From positions 1 to 44,667 of the forward strand of contig CAYJER010000016.1 in NCBI GenBank assembly GCA_964369225.1: 44,667 nt of DNA, in the 5' to 3' direction. The translations under genes were made by a program, and so were the position numbers. Every line of letters begins with the position of its first letter. The first letter of the stretch is position 1. Below the pieces are notes generated by a model that was not told the DNA's origin, searched no databases, and saw only the letters and a program-made list of their open reading frames with translations. This DNA is from SIG603 sp964369225. Its GTDB lineage: Bacteria; Bacillota; Clostridia; Oscillospirales; Acutalibacteraceae. This document shows, piece by piece, positions 23,501-31,630 of this stretch.

Positions 23501-25081
23501 TGTAACTATTTCTTCACGCAATGAGTCGATAGGTGGGTTTGTAACTTGAGCAAACATTTGCTTAAAGTATCTGAATAATGGTTGGTGCTTTTCAGAAAGA
23601 ACTGCAAGTGGAATGTCTGAACCCATGGCAACAGTTGCCTCAAGTCCGTTTTTAGCCATTGGCAAGATATTAGACTTAACATCTTCATATGTGTAGCCAA
23701 ATACTTTATATAATTTATCACGCATTTCAGTGCTGTGAGTTTTAACTTTTTGGTTAGGTAGGTCTAAGTCTTCCATTGTAACTAGGTTTCTGTCTAGCCA
23801 TTCACCATATGGATGCTTAGACGCATAATAGCTCTTACATTCGTCATCAGAAATAATTCTCTTTTTAACTGTGTCAACAAGTAGCATTTTGCCAGGTTGT
23901 AGACGAGACTTTTTAACTATGTCCTCTGGTGGAATGTCAAGTACACCTACCTCTGATGAAAGTATAAGTGTGTTATCTTTTGTGATATAGTAACGTGATG
24001 GTCTAAGTCCGTTTCTGTCAAGAACCGCACCCATTAAGTCACCATCAGAGAAAAGAATAGCAGCAGGACCATCCCATGGCTCCATCATTGTAGCATAATA
24101 GTGATAGAAATCTTTCTTGCTTCTATCCATGTAAGGGTCGTTCTTCCATGGCTCTGGAATAGCAGTCATGACGGCTAAAGGAAGCTCTACGCCGTTCAAA
24201 TACATGAACTCAAGTGAATTATCAAGCATGGCAGAGTCAGAACCTGCATTGTTTATAACAGGTAAAACTTTGCTCATGTCCTCGCCTAAAAGATTAGACT
24301 TTAGAGTTTCTTCTCTTGCGTGCATACGGTCTGCGTTACCACGGATTGTGTTTATCTCGCCATTGTGTAATATAACTCTGTTTGGATGCGCTCTCTCCCA
24401 ACTAGGGTTAGTGTTAGTTGAAAATCTTGAGTGAACCATAGCTATAGAACTTACATATTCCTCGTTCTGTAGGTCTAGGTAGAATTGACGTAATTGCTCT
24501 ACAAGGAACATTCCCTTATAAACAATTGTACGTGAAGAAAGGCTAGGGATATAAGTATCATTTGAGCTATGCTCAAACTCACGTCTTATAACATATAGCT
24601 TTCTGTCAAAGTCTATGCCTTTTTCGATATTTTCAGGTTTTTTAATAAAGCATTGCTCTATTTTTGGCATTTGATCAAAAGCCTTTTTACCTAAAACAGA
24701 TGGATTAGTTGGAACACTTCTCCAACCTAAGAACTCAACTCCCTCTTTTTCTGCAATAATCTCGAAAAGTTTTTTAGCTTGCTTTCTTTTTAAGCTGTTT
24801 TGTGGAAGGAAGAACATGCCTACTCCATACTCACGCTCATCGCCTATAGCAAACTTCAAGTCAAGTTTACTAAAAAAGTTATGTGATATTTGTAGCATTA
24901 CGCCAACACCGTCACCAACTTCTCCTAAGGCATCTTTACCAGCTCTATGCTCTAATTTTTCTACTACTTCCAGAGCATCTGACACAACTCTATGAGTCTT
25001 TTTGCCGTCAATAGATACAACTGCACCTATTCCACAGGCATCATGTTCAAACTGTGCATCATATAATGTGTTTCTCTCCAT
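20567..25081 (-). CDS. gltB: Glutamate synthase (NADPH) large subunit
   Basis: Alpha subunit of glutamate synthase, 1504 residues, making two glutamates from glutamine and 2-oxoglutarate. The N-terminal class II glutamine amidotransferase has its catalytic Cys in EHDACGIGAVV (C16), so a short propeptide is removed. The central and FMN-binding synthase domain follows, with GRFGVTSEYL, AKPGEGGHLPG and ISGYDGGTGAAPL. The 3Fe-4S motif is CMMMRVCNLDTCPVGIATQ, and the GXGXG beta-helix is at the C-terminus (GDHGLEYMTGGRAVILGETG). RBS AGGAGGT. An intrinsic terminator lies in its short leader, like that of amt. Together with the Amt-PII protein it captures ammonium into glutamate. Confidence 0.98.
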   Translation of the reverse strand: MERNTLYDAQFEHDACGIGAVVSIDGKKTHRVVSDALEVVEKLEHRAGKDALGEVGDGVGVMLQISHNFFSKLDLKFAIGDEREYGVGMFFLPQNSLKRKQAKKLFEIIAEKEGVEFLGWRSVPTNPSVLGKKAFDQMPKIEQCFIKKPENIEKGIDFDRKLYVIRREFEHSSNDTYIPSLSSRTIVYKGMFLVEQLRQFYLDLQNEEYVSSIAMVHSRFSTNTNPSWERAHPNRVILHNGEINTIRGNADRMHAREETLKSNLLGEDMSKVLPVINNAGSDSAMLDNSLEFMYLNGVELPLAVMTAIPEPWKNDPYMDRSKKDFYHYYATMMEPWDGPAAILFSDGDLMGAVLDRNGLRPSRYYITKDNTLILSSEVGVLDIPPEDIVKKSRLQPGKMLLVDTVKKRIISDDECKSYYASKHPYGEWLDRNLVTMEDLDLPNQKVKTHSTEMRDKLYKVFGYTYEDVKSNILPMAKNGLEATVAMGSDIPLAVLSEKHQPLFRYFKQMFAQVTNPPIDSLREEIVTDTTVFVGSDGNLLEDNADNCTVLEIENPILTGTDLIKIKSLDQKGLKADTVSLCYYKNTSLEQALEQLFVKCDKAYKKGANIIILSDRGIDENHVAIPSLLAVSAMEQYLIKTKKRTAVSIVLESGEPRDVHQFATLLGYGARAINPYLAHECIEELVRKRILDKDLYTAIKDYNHAILHGMVKVSAKMGISVLQSYQSAQIFEAVGINQKVIDKYFTNTVSRVEGIGLEEIQEGVEFRHSSAFDPLGLGVDNTLDSTGYLKLRTGDDKEDHLYSPSIIIALQQAVQTGDYNRFKEYTAMVDDEHKPHTLRGLLAFKFDKEKEISLDEVQSVDEIVKRFKTGAMSYGSISKEAHECMAIAMNRLAAKSNSGEGGEEPARLKSDKNSAIKQVASGRFGVTSEYLLSAQEIQIKMAQGAKPGEGGHLPGTKVYPWIAKTRHSTPGVSLISPPPHHDIYSIEDLAQLIYDLKNANRKARISVKLVSEAGVGTIAAGVAKAGASVILISGYDGGTGAAPLSSVLDAGLPWELGLAEAHQTLIQNGLRSSVVIETDGKLMSGRDVAIAAILGAEEFGFATAPLVTMGCMMMRVCNLDTCPVGIATQNECLRKRFKGKPEYVMNFMKFVAEELREIMAKLGVKTLDELTGRTDLIKVKDKKVTKRAELVDMSRIISSEYADCDEKIFNPEKAFDFKLYETIDETVLLKKFNKAIKTGTKHTEKVAISSINRTAGTILGSEITRLQGTNLAADTYTVECTGGVGQSFGAFIPKGLTMRLEGDANDYLGKGLSGGKIVVYPPKNSSFKANENIIIGNVAFYGATSGESYINGIAGERFMVRNSGCTAVVEGCGDHGLEYMTGGRAVILGETGKNFAAGMSGGIAYVLDKKHDLYLKLNKEFVSMDELKDSTDIIELRDLIAKHQEETGSSLAKEILENFESYVPSFKKIVPNDYDKMLKSISEFREKGLSYDDATMQAFTKSLKM

Positions 25082-25109
25082 TTTAAAATGACCTCCTAAT
25101 TTTCCAAAT

Positions 25110-25218
25110 AAAAAAAGTCATGGTTAAAAAGACGGCACAAAAGTGCTACCATTCTATAACCATGACTCCATTGTCAATTAATTTTTTTAATTATAGCATA
25201 TATTTAGAAAAAATGCAA
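25110..25218 (-). promoter_or_regulatory. gltB promoter and attenuator-like leader
   Basis: Minus strand: weak -35 TTGCAT (25218-25213), 17 bp, extended -10 TGC-TATAAT (25198-25190). The leader immediately folds an intrinsic terminator, AGTCATGGTT paired with AACCATGACT and a T7 tail (25167-25110), ending ~30 bases before the gltB ATG. A small competing hairpin, TGAC-AATGGA-GTCA (25176-25163), overlaps the 5' arm and shows a six-base loop with A1 and G4. The plan is the same as in the amt leader. Confidence 0.68.
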
Positions 25219-25292
25219 TAGCTAAATTTAAAAAAATTTATATGTAGGGGAGGGGATATTAGGAATATTATTGTAGGGGCGACCCTGTGTGG

Positions 25293-25498
25293 CAATGCCA
25301 CGAACTTAAGAAAATCCTTATTTATATTAAAATTAAATTCCTTAAAATGCACAAACAAATGTAGGGGCGGATATTATCCGCCTATGAAATTCAGAAAAAT
25401 TATGGGGTTTTAGGCGGATAATATCCGCCCCTACAATGCCTATATGCAATGGGTTTAGTTAAAAGCATATATTATAATTTCTTAAGTTCGTGACATTG
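25293..25498. mobile_element. 206-bp non-autonomous element (MITE) with TIRs and 10-bp target duplication
   Basis: Terminal inverted repeats CAATGCCACGAACTTAAG (25293-25310) and CTTAAGTTCGTGACATTG (25481-25498) match at 17 of 18 positions. It is flanked by the perfect 10-bp direct repeat CCCTGTGTGG (25283-25292 and 25499-25508). It encodes no protein and carries a copy of element A (25360-25436) inside. This is the layout of a transposase-dependent miniature element; the supporting transposase is not in the window. Confidence 0.88.
25360..25436. repeat. Element A inside the MITE
   Basis: TGTAGGGGCGGATATTATCC...GGATAATATCCGCCCCTACA inverted repeat, a copy of the unit at 18908-18987. Confidence 0.9.
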
Positions 25499-25573
25499 CC
25501 CTGTGTGGTCGCCCGCAGGTTTAGCAATATTCCTAAAAATTGATTATGTTCTTACATGGTACTGCATTGGCAT

Positions 25574-25602
25574 TAAAAACGGTGCCGATTATCTCGGCAC
25601 CG
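25574..25602 (-). terminator. secDF terminator
   Basis: Minus strand: CGGTGCCGA pairs with TCGGCACCG across a short AT loop, followed by TTTTTA, directly after the secDF stop codon. Confidence 0.88.
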
Positions 25603-25609
25603 AAATTTT

Positions 25610-27925
25610 TTATTTAGATTTTTTTATTTTCCACATTGTGTAGACAGGGGCTGCAATAAATAATGATGAATAACAACCGCAAAGTACACCTACCATCATT
25701 GGCAATGCGAATGAGCTAACAGTTGTAATTCCGAATATTGTTGAAACTATAAATATTACAAGCAATGCTATAAATGTTGTAATAGAAGTCATTATTGAAC
25801 GTGCCAAAGTTTGGTTAAGGCTTACATTCATAACGTCTACAGCAGAAGCATTCTCGCCCATTAGTTGCTTGTTCTCTCTAATTCTGTCGTATATAACTAT
25901 TGTGTCATTCAGTGAGTAACCCAAGATTGTTAGTATAACCGCTATAAATATCTCGTTTATACCCATTCCAAATATGATAAACACAAAGTAGATTATTAAA
26001 ACGTCGTGAACTAGGGCTAATATAGCTGTAAGACCAGCCGATGAGCCGCCAATCCTTTTAAATCTAATTGCTATATATGCAAGCAATAATCCTACTGTAA
26101 TTGCTAAACATATTAAAGCTTTTTGGAAAAACCTAGCTCCTGTCGAGGCTTCAACCGAGTTTGACTCTGCCAAAGTAAAGGTTCTGTCGGCGTAATTTTC
26201 TGTAAGAGCTGTCTCAATTGCCTTTTGCTCGTCTAGGCTTAATGCCTCGTTTCCTGCAAAAGATACTGTTACTTGATTTTCGTTAGTAGCCATTAAAGTA
26301 CTAGATATGACTTCTGACTCTCTTCCTGTTGCATCAAGAACTATGTCTGCTACCTTGTCTTCCTCAATGTCGCCATCTACTGAATAAACTATTACAGCGC
26401 CTCCAGCAAATTGAATGTCAAGTTTTGCACCTAATACAACATTAGAAACTAGTCCAATTACTAAAATTACTGCTGAAATTGCAAAGAATTTCTTTCTGTT
26501 ATTATAGAAGTCTACATTGAATTTTTTCTTAGGCTGTGTTCCACCGTAAAGTGATTTTTTTCTGAATGCCTTTATTCCTGATATAGATTTTATCATCAGT
26601 CTTGAGGCAAACACTGCCATAATAAAGTTAGATATTACACCAACCAATAATGTGTGTCCAAATGAATAGATAGCGCCTGTTGTTGACTCGCCGAATAATA
26701 TTGAAAGAATATTTCCAGGACCAAAAACTCCAATAAGCATTATTGCAACTATAATAATAGTTACGTTACCGTCTAATATAGCAGAAAAACTGCTTTGGCA
26801 ACCTTTTTGAATAGCACCGTCTAATGTCTTTCCTGAATGAAGTTCTTCTTTAATACGGCTTGCAGTGATGATGTTAGCATCAACACCAATACCAATAGAA
26901 AGAATGATACCTGCTATACCAGGAAGTGTCATTGTAAAGCTTGGCATGTTTGAGAAATAACCAGAAAGTGCCGCAAAAGTAATGCCTAGCTGGCCTATAA
27001 GTGTTATAACTGCTATAAATCCAGGCAGTTTAAACATGAATGTCATAAATACAGCGATTAATGCAAAGGCAATTACACCGGCTAGAAGCATAGCTTCTAG
27101 TGATGTTTCGCCAAGAGTTGGGTTAATTATCTTAGGGTTTGAAGTTTCAAGCTCGAAAGGCAATGCTCCGCCTTGAATTTTATCTGCTAGAGCTGTAGCA
27201 GATTCTGCATCATAATTTCCCGAGATAGTAGCGCTTCCGCCTGAAATTGCCTCGTTTACAGTGGCGGCGCTTATTTGAACGTCGTCCATCCAAATAGAAA
27301 TTAACTCGCCCACATTTTCACTTGTGGCATCTTCAAAAAGTTGAGCGCCCTCTGAGTTAAACTCTAAGGCTACCACGTAAGTAAGCTCATTTGTTATAGG
27401 GTCTTGCTGTGTTGCAGGGTATGCCTTAGAAACATGTGAGCCATCAAGGTATACTACATCTTCTGTCTCGCCTTTTGGAACTGTGTAGACAGGGTCTCCG
27501 TTGCTGTCTGTAGATGTGTATGTATACTCGGCACCTTTTCTAAAGGTAAGCTTTGCAGTGGCTGCAAGTTCTTCTATGGCTTCCTCTGGGTTAAATTCTG
27601 TTTCGCCACTCTTCCATGGAAAACGAACTATAATACTGTTGTTTGCTGTGTCTGTGTAAATTTCATAGTCTGTAATGTTTGTCGAGACCATACGCAATTC
27701 TATTATAGACTTTGCTGCCTCAAGTTCGTCTGTTGTGGCAGTTACACCCTCGGCTGGGTTAAAAGTAACCTCTACACCACCTCTAATATCAATACCCCAT
27801 CTAATATCGTTTGCGCCTTTAATAAGTGTTTCGTCACCTATTTTAAGCCCAAAGAATGAGGTATAAGCTAGTGCCAAAATAAATAAGGTCACTATAAAAA
27901 ATACGGGTTTTTTTACTCTTTTCAT
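25610..27925 (-). CDS. secDF: Fused SecD-SecF protein translocase subunit
   Basis: A single 771-residue chain combining SecD (about 1-460) and SecF (about 475-771), the RND-type membrane motor that uses the proton gradient to complete Sec-dependent export. SecD features are an N-terminal TM helix, the DIRWGIDIRGGVEVTF strand, a large extracellular P1 region, the LGETSLEAMLLAG entry to TM helices 2-6 and IGVDANIITASRIKEEL. SecF repeats the pattern with LDIQFAGGAVIVYS and GYSLNDTIVIYDRIREN. Both conserved D-containing TM4 motifs are present, so the pump should be active. Fused SecDF is usual in Bacilli and many Clostridia. The upstream promoter is not obvious; RBS AGGTGAG. Confidence 0.95.
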   Translation of the reverse strand: MKRVKKPVFFIVTLFILALAYTSFFGLKIGDETLIKGANDIRWGIDIRGGVEVTFNPAEGVTATTDELEAAKSIIELRMVSTNITDYEIYTDTANNSIIVRFPWKSGETEFNPEEAIEELAATAKLTFRKGAEYTYTSTDSNGDPVYTVPKGETEDVVYLDGSHVSKAYPATQQDPITNELTYVVALEFNSEGAQLFEDATSENVGELISIWMDDVQISAATVNEAISGGSATISGNYDAESATALADKIQGGALPFELETSNPKIINPTLGETSLEAMLLAGVIAFALIAVFMTFMFKLPGFIAVITLIGQLGITFAALSGYFSNMPSFTMTLPGIAGIILSIGIGVDANIITASRIKEELHSGKTLDGAIQKGCQSSFSAILDGNVTIIIVAIMLIGVFGPGNILSILFGESTTGAIYSFGHTLLVGVISNFIMAVFASRLMIKSISGIKAFRKKSLYGGTQPKKKFNVDFYNNRKKFFAISAVILVIGLVSNVVLGAKLDIQFAGGAVIVYSVDGDIEEDKVADIVLDATGRESEVISSTLMATNENQVTVSFAGNEALSLDEQKAIETALTENYADRTFTLAESNSVEASTGARFFQKALICLAITVGLLLAYIAIRFKRIGGSSAGLTAILALVHDVLIIYFVFIIFGMGINEIFIAVILTILGYSLNDTIVIYDRIRENKQLMGENASAVDVMNVSLNQTLARSIMTSITTFIALLVIFIVSTIFGITTVSSFALPMMVGVLCGCYSSLFIAAPVYTMWKIKKSK

Positions 27926-28009
27926 ACTGTTCTCACCTATTATTTTTATTTTTTGTTGTTCGATGTACTAATGTAGGGTGCGGATTTTCCGCAGAAGTGC
28001 CTCTTGCAT

Positions 28010-28155
28010 ATTTAAGTTTAAAATTAATTTGTTAAATTTCACAAATCTATGTAGGGGCGGATATTATCCGCCTATGAAACTTAGGCTAAATCACGGGATT
28101 TTTAGGCGGATAATATCCGCCCCTACATGGCTAAACTTGCTAAAAGGCACATCCT
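28010..28155. repeat. Composite repeat: outer GTGCCTCTT/AAAAGGCAC arms around element A
   Basis: Outer arms GTGCCTCTT (near 28010) and AAAAGGCAC (near 28142-28150) flank shared sequence (TTAAATTTCACAAATC, GGCTAAACTTGCTAA) around element A (28049-28128). The 37.8-kb composite has the same inner flanks. Confidence 0.7.
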
Positions 28156-28193
28156 CTACAATATTTCAAAAAATTTATTTAAAAAGCCTTTAA

Positions 28194-28262
28194 ACAAAAA
28201 ATCCGCAAGGATTTTCACATGAACTTTTCACTCTTCATTTTTCACTTTTCACTAAGTTCTAA
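28194..28262 (+). repeat. R1 intergenic repeat
   Basis: AAAAAATCCGCAAGGATTTT, then CACATGAACTTTTCACTC... to CACTAAGTTC; nearly the R1 consensus. Confidence 0.9.
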
Positions 28263-28302
28263 AGGTTGACGTTCACCCCTACATTAAATTATGCGTTTTA
28301 GT

Positions 28303-28333
28303 ACAAAACAAGGAGGGCGTTTAATCCCTCCTT
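28303..28333 (-). terminator. ispH-S1 operon terminator
   Basis: Minus strand: AAGGAGGG pairs with CCCTCCTT across eight bases, followed by GTTTTG. Confidence 0.7.
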
Positions 28334-28356
28334 AATTTAATAGCAATAAATATTAA

Positions 28357-30321
28357 TTATGCCTCTTCTGTCTCTTCTACAGACTGCATAGCCTCTTCAT
28401 CTTCTAAAGCCTTAGCTTCTTCGATTATAGCTCTGATTGAAAGTGAAACTCTTTTGCTCTCAAAGTCGATATCTGTAATCTTTACGTTTACAGTCTCGCC
28501 AACTTTTAGAACGTCTGATGGCTTCTCAATTCTTGTGTCAGAAATTTGAGAAATATGAATTAGGCCATCAACACCTGGAAGAACTCTTGCGAATGCTCCG
28601 AATGTTGTCATGCTTACGATTGTAGCCTCGCAGTTAGTTCCTACTGGGTAGTCTCTCTCAAGAACTGTCCAAGGGTTATCTTCTGCTCTTTTGTAGCCTA
28701 AAGAAATTCTGTTTTTCTCTTTGTCGAATTCCTTTATGTAGACTACTACATTATCACCCTCTGCTACTACTTCTTTAGGGTGTTTTATTCTGCCCCAAGA
28801 TAGCTCAGAAATGTGAACCATGCCATCTATTCCGCCGATATCAACGAATGCGCCGAAAGCTGTTAAAGACTTAACTACACCGCTGAACTCTTTGTTAACT
28901 TCTAAAGTCTCCCAGAATTTCTCACGAGCAGCTCTTCTCTCTTCACGTAAAATTACACGGATAGAACCTACAGCACGTCTTCTTTGCTTGTTAATCTCGA
29001 TAATTCTGAATTGTTGCTCTGTGCCTTTTAATGCCTCTAGTGCATCACCTTTGTTTGCTGTTGCTTGTGAAGCTGGTATAAATACTCTTACACCGCTATA
29101 AGCTATGATAACTCCGCCTTTTACAACTTCTGTTACTTTAGCAGTTAGAGTTGTTTCCTCTTCACATGCTACTTCAAGATCATCCCAACCTTTTAGAGAA
29201 TCAATACGTCTTTTTGAAAGCATAATTGTGCCTTCTTGGTCGTTTGTTTTCATGATCAAAAGTTCAACTTCGTCACCGATTTTAACAATGTCTTCTGCCT
29301 TAGCATTTGGATCGCTTGAAAGCTCGTTCATTGGGATAAATCCAGCTTGTTTCCTTCCGACATCAACATACACTTCGTTTGGTGTAATACCTACAACGAC
29401 ACCGCGCACCTTTTCGTCTGTATTAAAGTTTTTGAGGGACTCCTCAAGAAGTTCTTCAAAATTCATTTCATTATTGTCCTTGTCTATCATAGTAGCAAGT
29501 ACCTCCTTTATTATCCTGTCAGGCGTTGAAGCACCTGCAGTTATTCCTATTTTTACCCCCTTATGGAGATGGGGCAACTCCTTAGCTGTCTCAATATGAT
29601 ATGCCTTAGTAAATCCCGAACATACATCAAATAGTTTTGCAGTATTTGAACTTTCCTTCCCTCCTATGACTATCATCACATCGCTACACTTTGCAAGTTT
29701 CTCCGCCTCTTCTTGGCGTTTAGTTGTTGCATTACATATTGTATCAAATATTAAAGCATTTGTACATACCTTTTTGATAATATTTAAAAATTTTTCCCAT
29801 AAATTTTTTTTGAATGTCGTTTGAGCAAATACGGCCATGTCTTTTTCGCTAAAATTATTATGGATTGTTAAAAGTTTTTCTAATTCTTCTAAACTGTTGA
29901 AAATATGACACTCAGTTTTTGCGTATCCTACTATTCCTATAACCTCTGGGTGATTGGCATCACCTGCTATTAAAATGGTTTTTCCTTGTTCTGAAGCCTG
30001 TGAAACCAGCCTGTGAATCTTGCTAACAAAGGGGCAAGTGGCATCGACATAAGCTTTTTTAGAATTTTTTATATCGCTTAAAACTGACTGACTAACTCCG
30101 TGAGAACGAATGACTAAAACCCTGTCGTTCTCCATTTCCTCGACATTTTTTACTATTTTAACCCCACGATTTTCAAACTCTTCGACAATTTGAGGGTTAT
30201 GTATTATAGGCCCTAATGTGCATACTCTTTCGCCCTTGTCAAGCAGATCATAGACTGTGTTAACGGCTCTTTCAACTCCAAAACAAAAGCCTGCACTCTT
30301 GGCTACTGTTATATCTCTCAA
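28357..30321 (-). CDS. ispH: Fused IspH (HMBPP reductase) and S1 RNA-binding protein
   Basis: A 654-residue two-part protein. Residues 1 to ~285 are 4-hydroxy-3-methylbut-2-enyl diphosphate reductase, the last MEP-pathway enzyme making IPP and DMAPP. The [4Fe-4S] ligands are C13 (KSAGFCFGV), C96 (DATCPFV) and the Cys in DTICNATTKRQ near 198. Residues ~300-640 hold four S1 RNA-binding domains (for example VGITPNEVYVDVGRKQAGFIP, GVVKSLTAFGAFVDIGGIDGMVHISELSW), equivalent to ribosomal protein S1. This fusion is established in Clostridia. It starts one base after the plsC stop codon in the cmk-plsC-ispH/S1 operon. Confidence 0.95.
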   Translation of the reverse strand: MRDITVAKSAGFCFGVERAVNTVYDLLDKGERVCTLGPIIHNPQIVEEFENRGVKIVKNVEEMENDRVLVIRSHGVSQSVLSDIKNSKKAYVDATCPFVSKIHRLVSQASEQGKTILIAGDANHPEVIGIVGYAKTECHIFNSLEELEKLLTIHNNFSEKDMAVFAQTTFKKNLWEKFLNIIKKVCTNALIFDTICNATTKRQEEAEKLAKCSDVMIVIGGKESSNTAKLFDVCSGFTKAYHIETAKELPHLHKGVKIGITAGASTPDRIIKEVLATMIDKDNNEMNFEELLEESLKNFNTDEKVRGVVVGITPNEVYVDVGRKQAGFIPMNELSSDPNAKAEDIVKIGDEVELLIMKTNDQEGTIMLSKRRIDSLKGWDDLEVACEEETTLTAKVTEVVKGGVIIAYSGVRVFIPASQATANKGDALEALKGTEQQFRIIEINKQRRRAVGSIRVILREERRAAREKFWETLEVNKEFSGVVKSLTAFGAFVDIGGIDGMVHISELSWGRIKHPKEVVAEGDNVVVYIKEFDKEKNRISLGYKRAEDNPWTVLERDYPVGTNCEATIVSMTTFGAFARVLPGVDGLIHISQISDTRIEKPSDVLKVGETVNVKITDIDFESKRVSLSIRAIIEEAKALEDEEAMQSVEETEEA

Positions 30322-30322
30322 A

Positions 30323-30955
30323 TTAATCCTCCATAAGCTTAATAGCTTCTTCTCTTAAAGAGGTAATCTCTGTCATAATTTTTTTAGCGCCTCGCCTAAA
30401 GTGCATTCCCGTTTGCTCGTCTATGCCTAAATCTTCAAACTTTATAGGCTTGCCAACCTTAATTATATTCTTCTTAAACGGCTTTATTGGAACTCCGCCC
30501 TCGCCTATTATACTAACAGGAACTACTGTCGCCTTTGCGTTATATGCAATGGCTGAAATGCCTGTTTTTGGCTTTAATAGCTCGCCTGTTTTAGACCTTG
30601 TACCCTCTATAAAAATACCCATAAGTCTTTTTTTGTTCATTAGTGCGTCAGCCTCTTTTAAGGCATCTTCACCGCCTGTGCCACGGCTTACAGGAAAAGC
30701 ACCTGTACTTCTTAGAATAGCTCCAATAAATTTATTAGCAAACAGTTTATCTTTTGCCATGTAGTGAACCTGTCTTTTAGTCACTAGGGGCAAAAGAATA
30801 GGGTCAGCCGCCGAAACATGGCTACTAGCAACTATTACAGAGCCCTCGGTTGGCACATTTTCTTTGCCTATTACTTTGCACCTGTACACAAGTTTCCAGA
30901 TATAAGGAAGAGTAGAACGCCCTATAATATAACAAATTGTTCTTCTTTCTTTCAT
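30323..30955 (-). CDS. plsC: 1-acyl-sn-glycerol-3-phosphate acyltransferase
   Basis: A 210-residue PlsC-family membrane-associated acyltransferase that makes phosphatidic acid from lysophosphatidic acid. The catalytic H-x4-D motif is SHVSAADP (residues ~50-57), and the second motif FIEGTRSKTG (~117-126) binds the glycerol phosphate. One N-terminal hydrophobic segment is visible. It overlaps the end of cmk by four bases (ATGA) and runs directly into ispH-S1, so the three are translationally coupled. Confidence 0.95.
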   Translation of the reverse strand: MKERRTICYIIGRSTLPYIWKLVYRCKVIGKENVPTEGSVIVASSHVSAADPILLPLVTKRQVHYMAKDKLFANKFIGAILRSTGAFPVSRGTGGEDALKEADALMNKKRLMGIFIEGTRSKTGELLKPKTGISAIAYNAKATVVPVSIIGEGGVPIKPFKKNIIKVGKPIKFEDLGIDEQTGMHFRRGAKKIMTEITSLREEAIKLMED

Positions 30956-31611
30956 CTACTTTTTACCAATCTTTCAAATTCTTCTACTACCTGTTCAAAG
31001 CTTAAATTTGAACTATCAATAAGCACTGCATCGTCTGCCTGTTTAAGAGGTGCGTTCGCCCTTGTAGAGTCTTGGTGGTCTCTTAGTTTGATCTCTTCTA
31101 AAAGAGTTTCAAAATTTTGAGGATTTCCCATGACTTCTAGGTCTTTAAGTCTGCGTTTTGCTCGTTCCTCGGCTGACGCTGTTAAAAATACTTTTAATTG
31201 TGCGTTTGGAAGAACTACAGTGCCTATGTCTCTGCCGTCCATAACAACATTATATTTTTCTGCCATCTTAGTTTGAAGCTCGAATAAGAAAGCCCTAACA
31301 ACCGCTAAAGCAGAAGACGTTGAAGCCATCATAGAAACCTCTGGTGTACGAATTTTGCTAGTGACATCCTCACCGCACAAATACATATGTTGTCCGTCGT
31401 CCTTGTGCTTCATCTCAACTGTTATATCTAAAAGTGCATTTTTAACACTTTCTTCATCTTTTGGGTCTATGTTGTTATTTGTTAAATGCAGTGCCACAGT
31501 TCTATATAATGCGCCTGTGTCTACATAAATAAAACCTAATTTTTTTGCTACCTCTTTGGCAACTGTACTTTTGCCAGCTCCTGCTGGACCATCTATTGCA
31601 ATATTAAACAT
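30952..31611 (-). CDS. cmk: Cytidylate kinase
   Basis: (d)CMP kinase, 219 residues. P-loop IDGPAGAGKSTVAKEVAKKLG (residues 5-25), then YVDTGALYRTVAL, MDGRDIGTVVLPNAQLKVFLTASAEERAKRR for base and ATP-lid contacts, and DSTRANAPL. It phosphorylates CMP and dCMP with ATP. RBS AAAGGAAA. It follows fic by 19 bp and overlaps plsC. A second, divergent cytidylate-kinase-like gene lies at 43327-43920. Confidence 0.97.
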   Translation of the reverse strand: MFNIAIDGPAGAGKSTVAKEVAKKLGFIYVDTGALYRTVALHLTNNNIDPKDEESVKNALLDITVEMKHKDDGQHMYLCGEDVTSKIRTPEVSMMASTSSALAVVRAFLFELQTKMAEKYNVVMDGRDIGTVVLPNAQLKVFLTASAEERAKRRLKDLEVMGNPQNFETLLEEIKLRDHQDSTRANAPLKQADDAVLIDSSNLSFEQVVEEFERLVKSR

Positions 31612-31630
31612 AAAAATTTCCTTTCTTTTT

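Larger units (their letters stand above)
25275..25530. repeat. GTAGGGGCGACC repeat (element B) interrupted by a 206-bp insertion
   Basis: The left part GTAGGGGCGACCCTGTGTGG (to 25292) and the right part CCCTGTGTGGTCGCCCGCAGG... (from 25499) are joined in the intact copy at 39783-39864. The ten bases CCCTGTGTGG appear on both sides of the insertion. The outer right arm of element B is missing. Confidence 0.85.
27926..28356. other. Intergenic region with a composite repeat and R1
   Basis: No gene is visible. It contains a composite repeat around element A (28010-28155), an R1 unit (28194-28262) and the terminator of the ispH-S1 operon. Confidence 0.7.

Noticed and set aside
20960..24434. Several plus-strand frames opposite gltB
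   Set aside because: They are antisense to a clearly real, highly conserved gene and show no protein-like composition or ribosome binding sites.
25110..25198. T-box riboswitch in the gltB leader (GAATGGTAGCAC...GTGCCGTC resembles a T-box antiterminator)
   Set aside because: The predicted start is only ~30 nt upstream, leaving no room for Stem I and a specifier loop, and gltB is not a typical T-box target.
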